Notes: generated by a model not told the origin, from the letters alone. DNA of 64,000 nt from Paraburkholderia sp. FT54 (GCF_031585635.1 NZ_CP134195.1:4092001-4156000), one strand, 5' to 3'; positions 19,836-30,465 are shown, counted from the first letter of the stretch. Made by a program: numbers and translations.

Positions 19836-20477
19836 TCATCTTGATGCGGTGGCGAGCTTGAGACCCAAGCCGACGAAAGCGCTGCCGACACCGCGATCCA
19901 GCCACTTCTTCACCGACGGCTGGCCGGAGAAGCGCCGTGTCACACTGCCCGCGATCCACGCGACAAAACTGTTCCAAAGCATGCTCATCACGACGAACAC
20001 CGCGCCGAGCGTGAGGAAGGCGAGCGCTTTGTGATTGCTGCCGGTCGTCACGAATTGCGGGAAGAACGACACGAAAAACAGCACCACCTTGGGATTCAGC
20101 ACGTTGGTCCAGAAGCCTTGCAGGAAAAGCTGGCGCAGCGATTTAGGCGCGCCGGCCGCGCGCGCTTCGCCCGCAGCCTGGTCGGCGGCCGGCTTGGCCA
20201 GGAGCAGGCGCACGCCGAGATACATCAGATAAATCGCGCCGACGAACTTGATAATCGTGAACGCGGTGGCGGAGGCGGCCAGCAGCGCGGTCAAGCCGAA
20301 TGCGCAGGCCAGCGAGTGAACGCAGCAGCCGGCGGAAATGCCGAGCGCCGACATGAGACCCGCGCCACGGCCTTGAGCGACGCTGCGCCCGACGATATAC
20401 GCCGTGTCGGGACCGGGCGTCACGTTCAGAAGAAAGACCGCGACGACGAAAAATTCGAATTGGGTGATGCCGAACAT
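19836..20477 (-). CDS. LysE/RhtB-family amino acid exporter
   Basis: This is a 213-residue polytopic membrane protein with about six hydrophobic helices. It has the family's N-terminal motif NVTPGPDTAYIVGRS near residue 22. The start is the ATG at 20477, preceded by GAGGA; an in-frame TTG four codons upstream is less likely. LysE/RhtB proteins export lysine, homoserine, threonine or related compounds, and the substrate cannot be told here. It lies between htpX and fmt with no shared pathway. Confidence 0.9.
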   Translation of the reverse strand: MFGITQFEFFVVAVFLLNVTPGPDTAYIVGRSVAQGRGAGLMSALGISAGCCVHSLACAFGLTALLAASATAFTIIKFVGAIYLMYLGVRLLLAKPAADQAAGEARAAGAPKSLRQLFLQGFWTNVLNPKVVLFFVSFFPQFVTTGSNHKALAFLTLGAVFVVMSMLWNSFVAWIAGSVTRRFSGQPSVKKWLDRGVGSAFVGLGLKLATASR

Positions 20478-20591
20478 GGGAATCCTCAAAATCCAGGCTG
20501 TTGCATGGAGGATTCTAACGCGCGGCGGGCCTTTCCAGAGGGGTCTTGAACATCGGCCGAATGGACGATGTTCAGGTCATGCGCAACGGTA

Positions 20592-21578
20592 TTACTTTGC
20601 TTCGGGCAGTTGAAAGCGCTGTCCCACAGCCAGCGTCGAGCCGGCCAGAAATTCGCGCACCGGCAGGCGTTTGCCGCCGGGTTTCTGCAATTGCGTGAGA
20701 CGCAGCGCGCCTTCGCCACAGGCGACGACCACGCCTTCGGCTGAGACGTCGGTGATCGTGCCCGATGCGCCGTTGGCCTGCGCGTCAGCGGGAACCGCGG
20801 CCCAGATTTTGATCGACGTGCCGTCTTCAAGCGTGCCCACGCCGCCAGGAAACGGGTCGAACGCCCGCACCTGGCGCGCAAGCACCGCCGCCGGGCGGCG
20901 CCAGTCGAGCGCGGCTTCGTGCTTGCCGATCTTTTCCGCGTAGGTCACGCCGTCCGCGGGTTGCGGCGTTGCCGCCAGTTTGCCGCTGCGCTCGAGTTCG
21001 ATCAGCGCTTCGACGATCAGCTTCGCGCCGTCTTGCGCGAGACGGTCGTGCAACGTGGCCGTCGTGTCGTCGGCGGAAATCGCGGTGCGCGCTTCGGAAA
21101 TCATCGCGCCCGTGTCGAGGCCGACGTCCATCTGCATTAGCGTGATGCCGGTTTCGGCGTCGCCCGCTTCGATCGCGCGATGAATCGGCGCCGCGCCGCG
21201 CCAGCGCGGCAACAACGACGCGTGAATGTTGATGCAGCCGAGCGGCGCAATATCGAGCACTTCCTGCGGCAGGATCAGGCCGTAGGCGGCCACCACCATG
21301 ACGTCGTGCGGCGTGGCGCGCAGTTGATCGATTGCGGCGGCGGCTTCGTCCGGATATTTGCCGGCGCGGCGCAGCGAAGGCGGCTGGGCGACGGCCAGTC
21401 CGTGCTCCTGCGCGTAGCGCTTGACCGGGCTCGCCTGCACTTTCATTCCGCGCCCGGCGGGCCGGTCCGGCTGGGTCAGCACGAGCGGCACCGGGAAACC
21501 GGCGCCGTGAATCGCGGCCAGCGCGGCCGCGGCGAACTCCGGCGTACCGGCAAAGATGACGCGCAACGAATGACTCAT
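20592..21578 (-). CDS. fmt: Methionyl-tRNA formyltransferase
   Basis: Fmt formylates initiator Met-tRNA using 10-formyltetrahydrofolate. The 328-residue protein has FAGTPEFA at the N-terminus and the catalytic triad Asn117, His119 ([16 protein letters not shown]) and Asp155 (DVGLDTGAM). A C-terminal OB-fold tRNA-binding domain begins near 210. It is 31 bases downstream of def, the usual def-fmt pair for adding and removing the formyl group. Confidence 0.97.
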   Translation of the reverse strand: MSHSLRVIFAGTPEFAAAALAAIHGAGFPVPLVLTQPDRPAGRGMKVQASPVKRYAQEHGLAVAQPPSLRRAGKYPDEAAAAIDQLRATPHDVMVVAAYGLILPQEVLDIAPLGCINIHASLLPRWRGAAPIHRAIEAGDAETGITLMQMDVGLDTGAMISEARTAISADDTTATLHDRLAQDGAKLIVEALIELERSGKLAATPQPADGVTYAEKIGKHEAALDWRRPAAVLARQVRAFDPFPGGVGTLEDGTSIKIWAAVPADAQANGASGTITDVSAEGVVVACGEGALRLTQLQKPGGKRLPVREFLAGSTLAVGQRFQLPEAK

Positions 21579-21609
21579 GAACGGGGGCGGTAGGCGAGGT
21601 GAACGCGCA

Positions 21610-22113
21610 TTACATTGCGTGGGCGAGCTTCTTCATCTTGCTCTTGATGCGCGTCTGCTTCAGCGAAGACAGGTATTCGACGAACACGCGGCCCATCAGG
21701 TGATCCATTTCATGCTGGATGCACACTGCGAGCAGGCCTTCACAGTCCATCTCGAAGGTTTCGCCCTTCTCGTTGAGCGCCCGCACGCGCACTTTCTCGG
21801 CGCGCTCGACATTGTCGTAAATGCCCGGCACCGAGAGACAGCCCTCTTCCGACAGCTTCCGTTCGTCGCTCGACCAGATGATTTCGGGGTTGATGAAGGC
21901 AAGCAGTTCGTTGTGGTCGTCCGACACGTCGATCACGATCACGCGCTCATGCACGTCCACCTGGGTCGCGGCAAGGCCGACGCCGGGCGCGGCGTACATG
22001 GTTTCGGCCATGTCCTTGACGAGGCGGCGGATGCGGTCGTTGACCGCTTCGACCGGCTTCGCGATCTTGTGCAGCCGTTTGTCCGGGTAATTGAGGATAT
22101 TCAGTAAAGCCAT
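21610..22113 (-). CDS. def: Peptide deformylase
   Basis: Def removes the N-formyl group from nascent proteins. All three motifs are present in the 167-residue protein: GVGLAATQ (44-51), EGCLSVP with metal ligand Cys92, and HEMDH (His134, Glu135, His138). The length is normal. It heads the def-fmt pair and is divergent from dprA, with 244 bases between them. Confidence 0.97.
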   Translation of the reverse strand: MALLNILNYPDKRLHKIAKPVEAVNDRIRRLVKDMAETMYAAPGVGLAATQVDVHERVIVIDVSDDHNELLAFINPEIIWSSDERKLSEEGCLSVPGIYDNVERAEKVRVRALNEKGETFEMDCEGLLAVCIQHEMDHLMGRVFVEYLSSLKQTRIKSKMKKLAHAM

Positions 22114-22357
22114 GATCTTGAGTGTGATTTTCAGTCGCCGCTGACCGGTGGAAGCCTCGCGTTGGCCGTTTGGCCAGGTTGTGGGCTTGCCGCGTTGCGC
22201 ACAGGATAGCTGGTGTCGAACCGGTTCGATTCAACGCGCCACGTGCGCTAAACGACGAGCCCGCGCGGGTGGGCGCGGCGCTGCAGTTATTTCGGATGAT
22301 GAAAATTTTAGCATGGCGCCCGCCTGCCCGCTGGCCCTACAGGAGGATCGACACGCA

Positions 22358-23632
22358 ATGCACACCTTGCCTGCAACCGATATTGAACTCGCCGCATGGC
22401 TGCGGCTTGCGCTCGCGCCCGGGCTGAAGCCCGCAGCGCTGCGCTTGCTGCTGGGCGCTTTCGGACTGCCGGAAGCGATCTTCGCTCAAACGCCTGAGGC
22501 GCTCGCCGAGGTTGCCGGCGAGGCCGCGGCACGCGCGGCGCTGGCGCCCACGGGCCCCGAATTCGGCGCCCAACTGGACGCGGTGATAGCGTGGCGCGAG
22601 CAACCCGGCAACCAGGTCGTGACGCTCGACGACCCCGCTTACCCGCCAGCGCTGTTGACCATGCCCGATCCACCGCCGCTGCTATATATAAAGGGCCGGT
22701 TGAATCTGCTGCATACGCGAGCGGTCGCTCTCGTGGGGAGCCGGAGCGCCACAGCGCAAGGTGTCGAAGACGCGGAGCGTTTCGCGCGGGAGTTGTCGGT
22801 GGCCGGCGTCACTGTCGTCTCGGGGCTTGCGCTCGGCATCGACGGCGCCGCGCATCGGGGTGGCCTGGAAGGCGTCGGCGGGACCGTCGCCGTCATCGGT
22901 ACCGGCGCGGACCTCGTGTATCCGGCCGCGCATCATGCGCTGGCGCGGCAGATCGCAGTGCAGGGTGCGATTCTCTCCGAGTGGCCGCTCGGCACGCCCG
23001 CGCGTGCCGCCAATTTCCCGCAGCGTAACCGGCTGATCGCCGGGCTCGTCAGCGGTGTGGTGATCGTCGAAGCTGCGATGCGCTCCGGTTCGCTGATCAC
23101 GGCGCGGCTCGCCAATGAGATGGGACGCGACATCTTCGCATTGCCCGGCTCGATTCACGCACCGCTGTCGCGCGGGTGTCATCGGATCATCAAGCAAGGC
23201 GCGAAGCTGGTGGAAACGCCGGACGAGGTGCTGGAGGAGTTGGGCTTTGCACGACGGGCAGCCCCGCGAGCGGCCTCGAGTTCGGCGCATGCCGTTCTTT
23301 GGGGCGGTGCCGGGTCAAGGACTACGACGGCAGCTAGCGGTGCGGCGAAGGATCGGCCGGAGTTGGCGGCGGCGCAGACGGCCGCAGCATCGCCGACCGA
23401 TTCAGCGGCAACTGCAGCGACGCCGGTCGCCGTAGCGCCTTGCCCACCGGTCAATCCCGAAGCACAGCGCCTCCTCGCCGCGCTCGGCCATTCGCCCACC
23501 ACGCTTGAAATTCTCGCCACCCGCACCGAGATGCAGGACGCGGCCCTGCAAACCGTCTTGCTGCAACTCGAACTCGCCGGCCAGGTGACCATGCTGCCCG
23601 GCGGCCGTTTCATGCGGGCGAGCCACGGCTGA
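22358..23632 (+). CDS. dprA: DNA processing protein DprA (Smf)
   Basis: DprA loads RecA on incoming single-stranded DNA during natural transformation. The 424-residue protein has a SAM-like N-terminal domain and then the Rossmann core with VALVGSRSATAQG, GLALGIDGAAHRGGL and FPQRNRLIAGL. A variable Ala-rich linker (about 290-350) leads to the C-terminal winged-helix DML1 domain. The open frame extends 70 codons upstream, but the ATG at 22358 follows AGGAGG at 22341-22346 and gives the family start, so it is preferred. Confidence 0.92.
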   Translation: MHTLPATDIELAAWLRLALAPGLKPAALRLLLGAFGLPEAIFAQTPEALAEVAGEAAARAALAPTGPEFGAQLDAVIAWREQPGNQVVTLDDPAYPPALLTMPDPPPLLYIKGRLNLLHTRAVALVGSRSATAQGVEDAERFARELSVAGVTVVSGLALGIDGAAHRGGLEGVGGTVAVIGTGADLVYPAAHHALARQIAVQGAILSEWPLGTPARAANFPQRNRLIAGLVSGVVIVEAAMRSGSLITARLANEMGRDIFALPGSIHAPLSRGCHRIIKQGAKLVETPDEVLEELGFARRAAPRAASSSAHAVLWGGAGSRTTTAASGAAKDRPELAAAQTAAASPTDSAATAATPVAVAPCPPVNPEAQRLLAALGHSPTTLEILATRTEMQDAALQTVLLQLELAGQVTMLPGGRFMRASHG

Positions 23633-23720
23633 CCCCGCATTGATCAGAGTTGACCACCATTCGGGATCGGCCATGCTACATTCGCGCCAAAGCACCTGAC
23701 AAAAGTACGCAAGGAACAAC

Positions 23721-24098
23721 ATGCCCGCGCTAAACCTCGACACCGACCCGGACCGGATCGCCAAGCGCGTCAACGAACCCGAGACGCTGTTCGTTGCCTG
23801 CCTGTGCGCGGAATGGTGCGGAACCTGCCGTGAGTACCGGGAGGCTTTTGACAAGCTGGCCGACCGGCACCCGGAAATCTGTTTCGCATGGATCGATATA
23901 GAGACACATGCGGACCGGTTCGAAGATCTGGATGTGGAGAATTTTCCGACCATACTGATCGAAGATTCAGTTACGACGCGGTTTTTCGGCACCGTCTTGC
24001 CGCAGGCGGCGATTGTGGAACGGATGTTGTCTGATCTGACGGCCGTGCCCGGTGTCAGCGGCGCGCCGAAACTGCGCCCCGCGCTGACTGTCGTCTGA
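23721..24098 (+). CDS. Thioredoxin-family protein
   Basis: The 125-residue protein has a thioredoxin fold with the active-site motif WCGTC (residues about 33-37, in AEWCGTCREYREAF) and the cis-proline segment NFPTILI near 76. The GT dipeptide between the cysteines differs from the GP of classical thioredoxin, so the redox potential and role may differ. No signal peptide is visible, which implies a cytoplasmic location. The ATG follows AAGGA. It sits between dprA and topB, all on the plus strand. Confidence 0.85.
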   Translation: MPALNLDTDPDRIAKRVNEPETLFVACLCAEWCGTCREYREAFDKLADRHPEICFAWIDIETHADRFEDLDVENFPTILIEDSVTTRFFGTVLPQAAIVERMLSDLTAVPGVSGAPKLRPALTVV

Positions 24099-24336
24099 CC
24101 AGGACCGTCGGCCTGCGAGCCCGGCGGCCAGGGCGTTGCGAGCGATGCAACAGGCGTTTGCCGCAGCTTGCTCAATGCCAGAGCACGCAATTATGATGGC
24201 GCGCTTTAATGGCACTTGACACGCCGGTTTCGCGCCGTGTGCTATAAAGCGGTCGTCAATGGGTCGCAAACGAGGGTCGCGCTAATCAAGCGCACTCACG
24301 GCCATCAACCCGGATCTACCAACCTCACATCGAGTC

Positions 24337-27006
24337 ATGTCCAAAGCACTGATCATCGCCGAAAAGCCTTCCGTCGCGAACGACATCGCGCGCGCTTTGG
24401 GCGGCTTTACCAAGCATGACGAATACTACGAAAGCGACGATTACGTCCTTTCCTCGGCAGTCGGCCACCTGCTGGAAATTGCCGCGCCCGAAGACTATGA
24501 AGTCAAACGCGGCAAGTGGAGTTTCGCCAATCTGCCCGTCATTCCGCCACACTTCGATCTCAATCCGATCGCCAAGAGCGAGTCGCGCCTGAAGGTGTTG
24601 ACCAAGTTGCTCAAGCGCAAAGACGTCGACCGTCTGATCAACGCATGTGACGCGGGGCGCGAAGGCGAGCTGATTTTCCGTCTGATCGCGCAGCACGCGA
24701 AAGCCAAGCAGCCGGTCCAGCGCCTGTGGCTGCAATCCATGACGGCGGGCGCGATCCGCGACGGCTTCGCCCGTTTGCGCAGCGACGAAGAGATGCAGCC
24801 GCTCGCCGACGCGGCGCGCTGCCGCTCGGAAGCGGACTGGCTGGTCGGCATCAACGGCACGCGGGCCATGACCGCGTTCAACAGCAAGGGCGGCGGCTTC
24901 TTCCTGACTACGGTCGGGCGAGTGCAAACCCCGACGCTGTCGATCGTGGTCGAGCGCGAAGAAAAAATTCGCCGCTTCGTGCCGCGCGACTATTGGGAAG
25001 TGAAGGCGGAGTTCGTCTGCGCGGCCGGTTTCTACGAAGGCCGCTGGTTCGATCCGAAATTCAAGCGCGACGAGTTCGATCCGGAAAAACGCGATTCGCG
25101 TCTGTGGGCACTGCCCGCTGCCGAAACGATCGTCGCCGCCTGCCGTGGCCAGATCGGCACGGTGACGGAAGAATCGAAGCCGTCCACGCAACTCTCGCCG
25201 GCCCTGTTCGACCTGACCAGCTTGCAGCGCGAGGCCAACGGCCGCTTCGGCTTCTCGGCGAAGAACACCTTGGGCCTCGCTCAGGCGTTGTACGAAAAGC
25301 ACAAGGTGCTGACCTATCCCCGGACCGACGCTCGCGCGCTGCCGGAAGACTATATGGATACGGTCAAGCAGACGCTCGGCATGCTCAAGGAGAGCAACAA
25401 CTATCTGCCGTATGCCAAGCAGGTGCTCGACAAGGGCTGGGTGAAGCCGAACAAGCGCATCTTCGACAACTCGAAGATCAGCGACCACTTCGCAATCATC
25501 CCGACGCTGCAAGCGCCGAAGAATCTGTCCGAACCGGAACAGAAACTCTACGACCTCGTCGTGAAGCGCTTCCTCGCGGTGTTTTTCCCGGCCGCCGAAT
25601 ACAAGGTAACGACGCGGATCACGCAAGTGGTCGGCCATCACTTCAAGACCGAAGGCAAGGTGCTGGTCGAACCGGGCTGGTTGCAGATCTACGGACGCGA
25701 AATTAGCGGCGAAGACGCGAACCTCGTGCCGGTGCAGAAGGACGAGAAGGTCAAGACGGACAAGATCGCCGCCCAGCAACTGGTGACGAAGCCGCCCGCA
25801 CGCTACAACGAAGCTACCTTGTTGTCGGCCATGGAAGGCGCGGGCAAGCTCGTCGAAGACGACGAGTTGCGCGAAGCCATGGCGGCCAAGGGGCTCGGCA
25901 CGCCGGCCACGCGCGCGGCGATCATCGAAGGTCTGCTCGGTGAAAAGTATCTGATTCGCGAAGGCCGCGATCTGATTCCAACCGCCAAGGCTTTCCAGCT
26001 CATGACGCTGCTGCGCGGTCTCGGCGTGAAGGAACTGACGGCGCCCGAATTGACCGGCGAGTGGGAATACAAGCTCTCGCAGATGGAACGCGGCAACCTG
26101 CCGCGCGACGCGTTCATGCAGGAAATCGCCCGCATGACGCAGACCATCGTCAAGCGCGCGAAAGAGTACGATTCCGACACGATCCCGGGCGATTACGCGA
26201 CGTTGCAGACGCCGTGTCCGAATTGCGGCGGTCAGGTGAAGGAGAACTACCGGCGCTTTGCGTGTTCGAAATGCGAGTTCTCCATTTCGAAAATTCCGGG
26301 CGGACGTCAGTTCGAAATTCCAGAAGTCGAAGAGCTGCTGCAGAACAAGACGATCGGGCCGCTGTCCGGTTTCCGCAGCAAGATGGGCCGGCCGTTCTCG
26401 GCGATCCTGAAGCTCTCGCTCGACGACGAAATCAAGAATTACAAGCTCGAATTCGACTTTGGCCAGGATGCGGGCGGCGAAGACGGCGAACCGCCTGACT
26501 TCTCCGATCAGCAATCGGTCGGCGCGTGCCCGAAGTGCAAGGGCCGCGTGTTCGAGCACGGCATGAGTTACGTCTGCGAGAATTCGGTCGCGAACCCGAA
26601 GACTTGCGACTTCCGCTCCGGCAAGGTGATCCTGCAGCAGGAAATCGCCCGTGAACAGATGGCCAAGCTGCTCGAAGAAGGCCGCACGGATCTGCTGACG
26701 AACTTCAAGTCGTCGCGTACCGGCCGTAACTTCAAGGCGTTCCTCGTCAAGCAGAACGACGGCAAGATCGGCTTCGAGTTCGAGAAGAAGGAGCCATCGG
26801 CGAAGACTGCCGCGAAGACCGCGGCGGCCAAGTCGGCTGCCAAGGCTGCGGCGGAATCGGAGTCCGAGGACGAGGAAGCACAGGTGGCGGTGAAGGCCGC
26901 GCCGGCGGCCAAGAAGGCGGCCGCGAAAAAAGCACCGGCGACCAAGACTGCGGCGGCCAAGAAAGCGCCGGCCAAAAAAGCGGTGGCGCGCAAGACCGGC
27001 TCTTGA
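24337..27006 (+). CDS. topB: DNA topoisomerase III (type IA) with Lys/Ala-rich tail
   Basis: TopB decatenates DNA by single-strand passage. The 889-residue protein has the TOPRIM domain (IIAEKPSVAND and the DAGREGEL acidic motif) and the catalytic tyrosine Tyr327 in LTYPRTDARALP. Two C-terminal zinc-ribbon-like segments follow (CPNC...CSKC near 628-650; CPKC...C near 730-755). The last 80 or so residues are a Lys/Ala-rich tail resembling histone H1-like repeats (AAKKAPAKKA), probably for nonspecific DNA binding. The tail is an addition relative to E. coli TopB. Confidence 0.95.
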   Translation: MSKALIIAEKPSVANDIARALGGFTKHDEYYESDDYVLSSAVGHLLEIAAPEDYEVKRGKWSFANLPVIPPHFDLNPIAKSESRLKVLTKLLKRKDVDRLINACDAGREGELIFRLIAQHAKAKQPVQRLWLQSMTAGAIRDGFARLRSDEEMQPLADAARCRSEADWLVGINGTRAMTAFNSKGGGFFLTTVGRVQTPTLSIVVEREEKIRRFVPRDYWEVKAEFVCAAGFYEGRWFDPKFKRDEFDPEKRDSRLWALPAAETIVAACRGQIGTVTEESKPSTQLSPALFDLTSLQREANGRFGFSAKNTLGLAQALYEKHKVLTYPRTDARALPEDYMDTVKQTLGMLKESNNYLPYAKQVLDKGWVKPNKRIFDNSKISDHFAIIPTLQAPKNLSEPEQKLYDLVVKRFLAVFFPAAEYKVTTRITQVVGHHFKTEGKVLVEPGWLQIYGREISGEDANLVPVQKDEKVKTDKIAAQQLVTKPPARYNEATLLSAMEGAGKLVEDDELREAMAAKGLGTPATRAAIIEGLLGEKYLIREGRDLIPTAKAFQLMTLLRGLGVKELTAPELTGEWEYKLSQMERGNLPRDAFMQEIARMTQTIVKRAKEYDSDTIPGDYATLQTPCPNCGGQVKENYRRFACSKCEFSISKIPGGRQFEIPEVEELLQNKTIGPLSGFRSKMGRPFSAILKLSLDDEIKNYKLEFDFGQDAGGEDGEPPDFSDQQSVGACPKCKGRVFEHGMSYVCENSVANPKTCDFRSGKVILQQEIAREQMAKLLEEGRTDLLTNFKSSRTGRNFKAFLVKQNDGKIGFEFEKKEPSAKTAAKTAAAKSAAKAAAESESEDEEAQVAVKAAPAAKKAAAKKAPATKTAAAKKAPAKKAVARKTGS

Positions 27007-27066
27007 TTCGAACAAGGGGGCCGGAAGAAGAGTCGCTTCCGTCCCCCGCCATCTGGGCTTGTCGTG

Positions 27067-27104
27067 AAAAAAGGCGCGATCACATCAAGTGATCGCGCCT
27101 TTTT
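27067..27104. terminator. Bidirectional terminator between topB and the LysR gene
   Basis: A long perfect stem (AAGGCGCGATCAC at 27071-27083 with GTGATCGCGCCTT at 27089-27101) is flanked by A residues on the left and T residues on the right. It suits both converging genes. Confidence 0.9.
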
Positions 27105-27160
27105 GTTTGTCCGCCGGAAAGCGCCTATAGGCGGCTCCGCCGGCTTGATTGATCCAACAC

Positions 27161-28267
27161 TTACAGGGGCGACAAAGCGGTGAGCCGAGGAGTGCGAGGC
27201 GTCGTCTTGGCCAGCGTCTTCGGCAGCGGCGACAACTCGCTGTCCAACAGGCGCGAGAGCGGCTCAGCGCCGTCGAACGCTTCCGGCGGCATGGGATCCG
27301 CGGAATCGAGCGTCGTCGTCATAGGGACGCGGCCGAGGCCGTCTTCCTTGATCCACTGTTCACCCAGCAGGCTGTTCGGCGTCTGGCTGAAATGCTCAAC
27401 CAGATGGTCGATGAACGTCCGCACCTTAGCCGGCAAGTGACGGCGACTCGGATACGCAATGTTGATCTCGACCTGTGGCAGCCGGTAATCGCCGAGCAGA
27501 CGCACGAGCCTGCCGCGCGTCATGTCGCGGCCGATCAGATAGCTCGGCAGGATCGCGATGCCCATGCCGAGCAACGCAAACTGACGCAGCATTTCCGTGT
27601 TGTTCGCGACGATCACGTTCGACGGGCGTACACGCACTTCGCCTTCCGGACCGGTGAATACGCGCTCGTCTCCCCAGTACTCAGAGGGCAGGCTCAGGCA
27701 CGGATGCTCGAGCAAATGCTCCGGACGCGTTGGCATGCCGTGCTTTTCCAGATAAGCCGGCGTGGCGCACACCGTCATGCAACCGGTGGTAAGACGCCGC
27801 GTGACGATGCTGGCGCTGCGCATTTGCCGCGCGATCACCACGCCCACGTCGAAGCCCTCTTCGACCAGATCGACCTGGCGGTCGACCAGCGTGACGTCGG
27901 GAATGACTTTCGGATAGCGCTCCGCGTACGTCTGGAGCACGGGCGCCAGATTGTGCAGCCCGAACACGACCGGCGCGACGATTCGCAACGTGCCGACAGG
28001 CTCGTGATTGCGCGCGACCACCATTTGCTCGACGTCTTCCAGTTCGTCGAGAATCTGGCGCGCGCGCTCGAGATAAACCTGGCCTGATTCGGTCAGAGAC
28101 AAGCTGCGGGTGGTGCGATTGAGCAGCCGCGTACCTAGACGGCCTTCGAGGTCGGCAACGTGACGGGTGGCAACTGCGTTGGAAATATCCATCGCGCTCG
28201 CAGCGCGGGCGAAACTGCCGAGATCCGCCACTTTGACGAAAACTCGCATCGACTGCAAATGATCCAT
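27161..28267 (-). CDS. LysR-family transcriptional regulator with long C-terminal extension
   Basis: The 368-residue protein has an N-terminal LysR winged helix (MRVFVKVADLGSFARAA...ATRHVADLEGRLGTRLLNR, residues 7-60) and the usual effector-binding domain to about residue 300. It belongs to the CrgA/AaeR-like group of short-effector-domain regulators. About 65 extra residues follow, rich in Pro, Leu and Thr, with no recognised domain. Most family members end near 300. No obvious target operon is divergent from it, so regulatory targets are unknown. Confidence 0.88.
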   Translation of the reverse strand: MDHLQSMRVFVKVADLGSFARAASAMDISNAVATRHVADLEGRLGTRLLNRTTRSLSLTESGQVYLERARQILDELEDVEQMVVARNHEPVGTLRIVAPVVFGLHNLAPVLQTYAERYPKVIPDVTLVDRQVDLVEEGFDVGVVIARQMRSASIVTRRLTTGCMTVCATPAYLEKHGMPTRPEHLLEHPCLSLPSEYWGDERVFTGPEGEVRVRPSNVIVANNTEMLRQFALLGMGIAILPSYLIGRDMTRGRLVRLLGDYRLPQVEINIAYPSRRHLPAKVRTFIDHLVEHFSQTPNSLLGEQWIKEDGLGRVPMTTTLDSADPMPPEAFDGAEPLSRLLDSELSPLPKTLAKTTPRTPRLTALSPL

Positions 28268-28561
28268 AAGACAACTCCTGCCGTGTTACTGCTTCCTGAC
28301 AATTAGTGAAAACCAGTGAAGCGAACTTGGAATTCTCCTACGACTCGCGAAATCGTGCAGAAGTTGCCCGCGAAAGCGGAAATATTGTCGATATTCGTGC
28401 CACTGTGCTTCCTAATGCGGGGCGTGATCATCGATTGTTCCTTAAAGGGAAACAATCTGCTGCAGTGCAGCTTGAACTGTCTTTTTTGTTCGAACAGACG
28501 CAGTGGTCGTCCGGGCGTTGCGGAATCGAAAAAATAGCCATGTGGGGCGGGATCACAAACG
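28268..28561. other. Intergenic region upstream of the LysR gene
   Basis: About 290 bases between the LysR start and the pckG terminator. The composition is AT-richer than the neighbours, with short open frames on both strands that lack ribosome-binding sites and family matches. It must hold the promoter of the LysR gene, but no clear -35/-10 pair was identified. Confidence 0.3.
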
Positions 28562-28584
28562 AAAAAACCGCCCGAAGGCGGTTT
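28562..28584 (-). terminator. Terminator of pckG
   Basis: Stem AAACCGCC (28565-28572) and GGCGGTTT (28577-28584) close a CGAA/TTCG tetraloop. On the minus strand the stem is followed by TTTTTT. It lies 25 bases past the pckG stop. Confidence 0.85.
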
Positions 28585-28608
28585 CATCCGAAGTGGATAC
28601 TCACGTGA

Positions 28609-30465
28609 TCAGGCGGCGAGTTTCCCTTCGAGTGCGCGTTTAGCCTCGGTCAGCGCTGGCGGCAGGCCTTGCTGCAATGTGTCAAACAGCTCGGCGTGCA
28701 GCGCGAGTTCTGCGCGCCAGGCCGCGTCGTCGACGGAAATGACCTGTTCGAACTGCTCGCGGCTGAAATCCAGCCCGCTCCAGTCGATGTCCTCATAGTG
28801 CGGCGACACGCCGAAAGCGTGTTCCTCACCTTGAGCCGAGCCTTCGATCCGGCCGACCATCCAGCTCAACACCCGCATGTTCTCGCCAAAGCCCGGCCAC
28901 ACGAATTTGCCGTCCGCGCCCTTGCGGAACCAGTTCACGCAGAAGATTTTCGGCAGCTTCGCGTTCAGTTGCTCCAGACGCTCGCCGGTCTTCAGCCAGT
29001 GACCGAAGTAGTCGCTCATGTTGTAGCCGCAGAACGGCAGCATCGCGAACGGGTCGCGACGCACCACGCCCTGCTGGCCAGCTGCCGCGGCCGTCGTTTC
29101 GGAGCCCATGGTCGCCGCCATGTAGACGCCTTCCACCCAGTTGCGCGCTTCGGTGACGAGCGGCACGGTGGTGGAGCGGCGTCCGCCGAAGATAAACGCC
29201 TCGATCGCGACGCCCGCCGGATTTTCCCAGTCGGGGTCAATGGACGGGCATTGCGAGGCCGGTGCCGTAAAGCGGGCGTTCGGGTGTGCCGCCTTGCGGC
29301 CGCTCTCCTTCGCGCTGGCCGGGGTCCAGTCCTTGCCTTGCCAGTCGATCAGGTGCGCGGGCGGTTCGTCCGTCATGCCTTCCCACCAGACGTCGCCGTC
29401 GTCGGTTAGCGCGACGTTCGTGAAGATCACGTTTTCCTTCAACGTGGCCATGGCGTTGAAGTTGGTCTTTTCGCTCGTGCCCGGCGCCACGCCGAAGTAG
29501 CCAGCTTCCGGATTGATTGCGTAGAGGCGGCCGTCCTTGCCAGGTTTGATCCAGGCGATATCGTCGCCGATCGTGGAGATTTTCCAGCCGTTCAGGCCTT
29601 CCGGCGGGATCAGCATCGCGAAGTTGGTCTTGCCGCACGCCGACGGAAACGCCGCCGCGACATGATGCTTGCGTCCTTCCGGCGAGGTCACACCGAGAAT
29701 CAGCATGTGCTCGGCAAGCCAGCCTTCGTCGCGGCCCATGGTCGAGGCGATGCGCAGCGCGAAGCACTTCTTGCCAAGCAGCGCATTGCCGCCGTAGCCC
29801 GAGCCGTAGCTCCAGATCTCGCGCGATTCAGGGAAATGGACGATGTATTTGGTTTCGTTGCACGGCCACGCCACGTCTTTCGCGCCGGCCTCGAGTGGCG
29901 CGCCGACCGAATGGACGCACGGCACGAACTTGCCGTCTTCGCCCAGCACGTCGTACACCTTGCGGCCCATGCGCGTCATGATGCGCATGTTGGTGACCAC
30001 GTACGGGCTGTCGCTCAGCTCGACGCCAATGTGCGCGATCGGTGAACCGAGCGGGCCCATTGAAAATGGCACCACGTACATGGTGCGCCCGCGCATGGCG
30101 CCTTCGAACAGGCCGTCGAGCGTGGAGCGCATTTCGGCCGGAGCGATCCAGTTATTGGTCGGACCCGCGTCTTCACGGCGCTGCGAGCAGATGAAAGTGC
30201 GATCTTCGACGCGCGCCACGTCAGACGGGTCGGACCATGCGAGATAAGAATTGGGACGTTTTGCGGGATTGAGCTTCTTGAGGGTGCCTGCTTCGACCAT
30301 CTGCGCGCAAAGCCGGTCGTATTCCTCCTGCGAGCCGTCGCACCAGACGATCCGATCCGGCTTGGTCTTCGCGGCAATGCGCTGGACCCAGTCGAGTAGC
30401 TTTCGGTGTTTGACCCACGCGGGCGCCTCGATAGTGGGCTGTCCTTCGAATGAGGGGTGGTTCAT
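28609..30465 (-). CDS. pckG: Phosphoenolpyruvate carboxykinase (GTP)
   Basis: PckG converts oxaloacetate and GTP to PEP, the entry step of gluconeogenesis. The 618-residue length is that of the GTP-dependent class. The P-loop is [12 protein letters not shown], and the GTP-class signature lies around [26 protein letters not shown] near residue 510. The ATG at 30465 (MNHPSFEG) follows GGAGA; the frame runs 25 codons further but without support. It is a single gene with its own terminator. The upstream gap is shared with the divergent hydroxyacid dehydrogenase. Confidence 0.96.
   Translation of the reverse strand: MNHPSFEGQPTIEAPAWVKHRKLLDWVQRIAAKTKPDRIVWCDGSQEEYDRLCAQMVEAGTLKKLNPAKRPNSYLAWSDPSDVARVEDRTFICSQRREDAGPTNNWIAPAEMRSTLDGLFEGAMRGRTMYVVPFSMGPLGSPIAHIGVELSDSPYVVTNMRIMTRMGRKVYDVLGEDGKFVPCVHSVGAPLEAGAKDVAWPCNETKYIVHFPESREIWSYGSGYGGNALLGKKCFALRIASTMGRDEGWLAEHMLILGVTSPEGRKHHVAAAFPSACGKTNFAMLIPPEGLNGWKISTIGDDIAWIKPGKDGRLYAINPEAGYFGVAPGTSEKTNFNAMATLKENVIFTNVALTDDGDVWWEGMTDEPPAHLIDWQGKDWTPASAKESGRKAAHPNARFTAPASQCPSIDPDWENPAGVAIEAFIFGGRRSTTVPLVTEARNWVEGVYMAATMGSETTAAAAGQQGVVRRDPFAMLPFCGYNMSDYFGHWLKTGERLEQLNAKLPKIFCVNWFRKGADGKFVWPGFGENMRVLSWMVGRIEGSAQGEEHAFGVSPHYEDIDWSGLDFSREQFEQVISVDDAAWRAELALHAELFDTLQQGLPPALTEAKRALEGKLAA

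Noticed and set aside
24325..27015. A nearly 900-codon open frame antisense to topB
   Set aside because: It is a shadow of the GC-rich codon pattern of topB, which has full family motifs. The antisense product is Arg/Leu/His-rich low complexity without a recognisable domain.
28306..28608. A 100-codon frame between the LysR gene and pckG
   Set aside because: It runs through the pckG terminator hairpin and has no supporting start signal.
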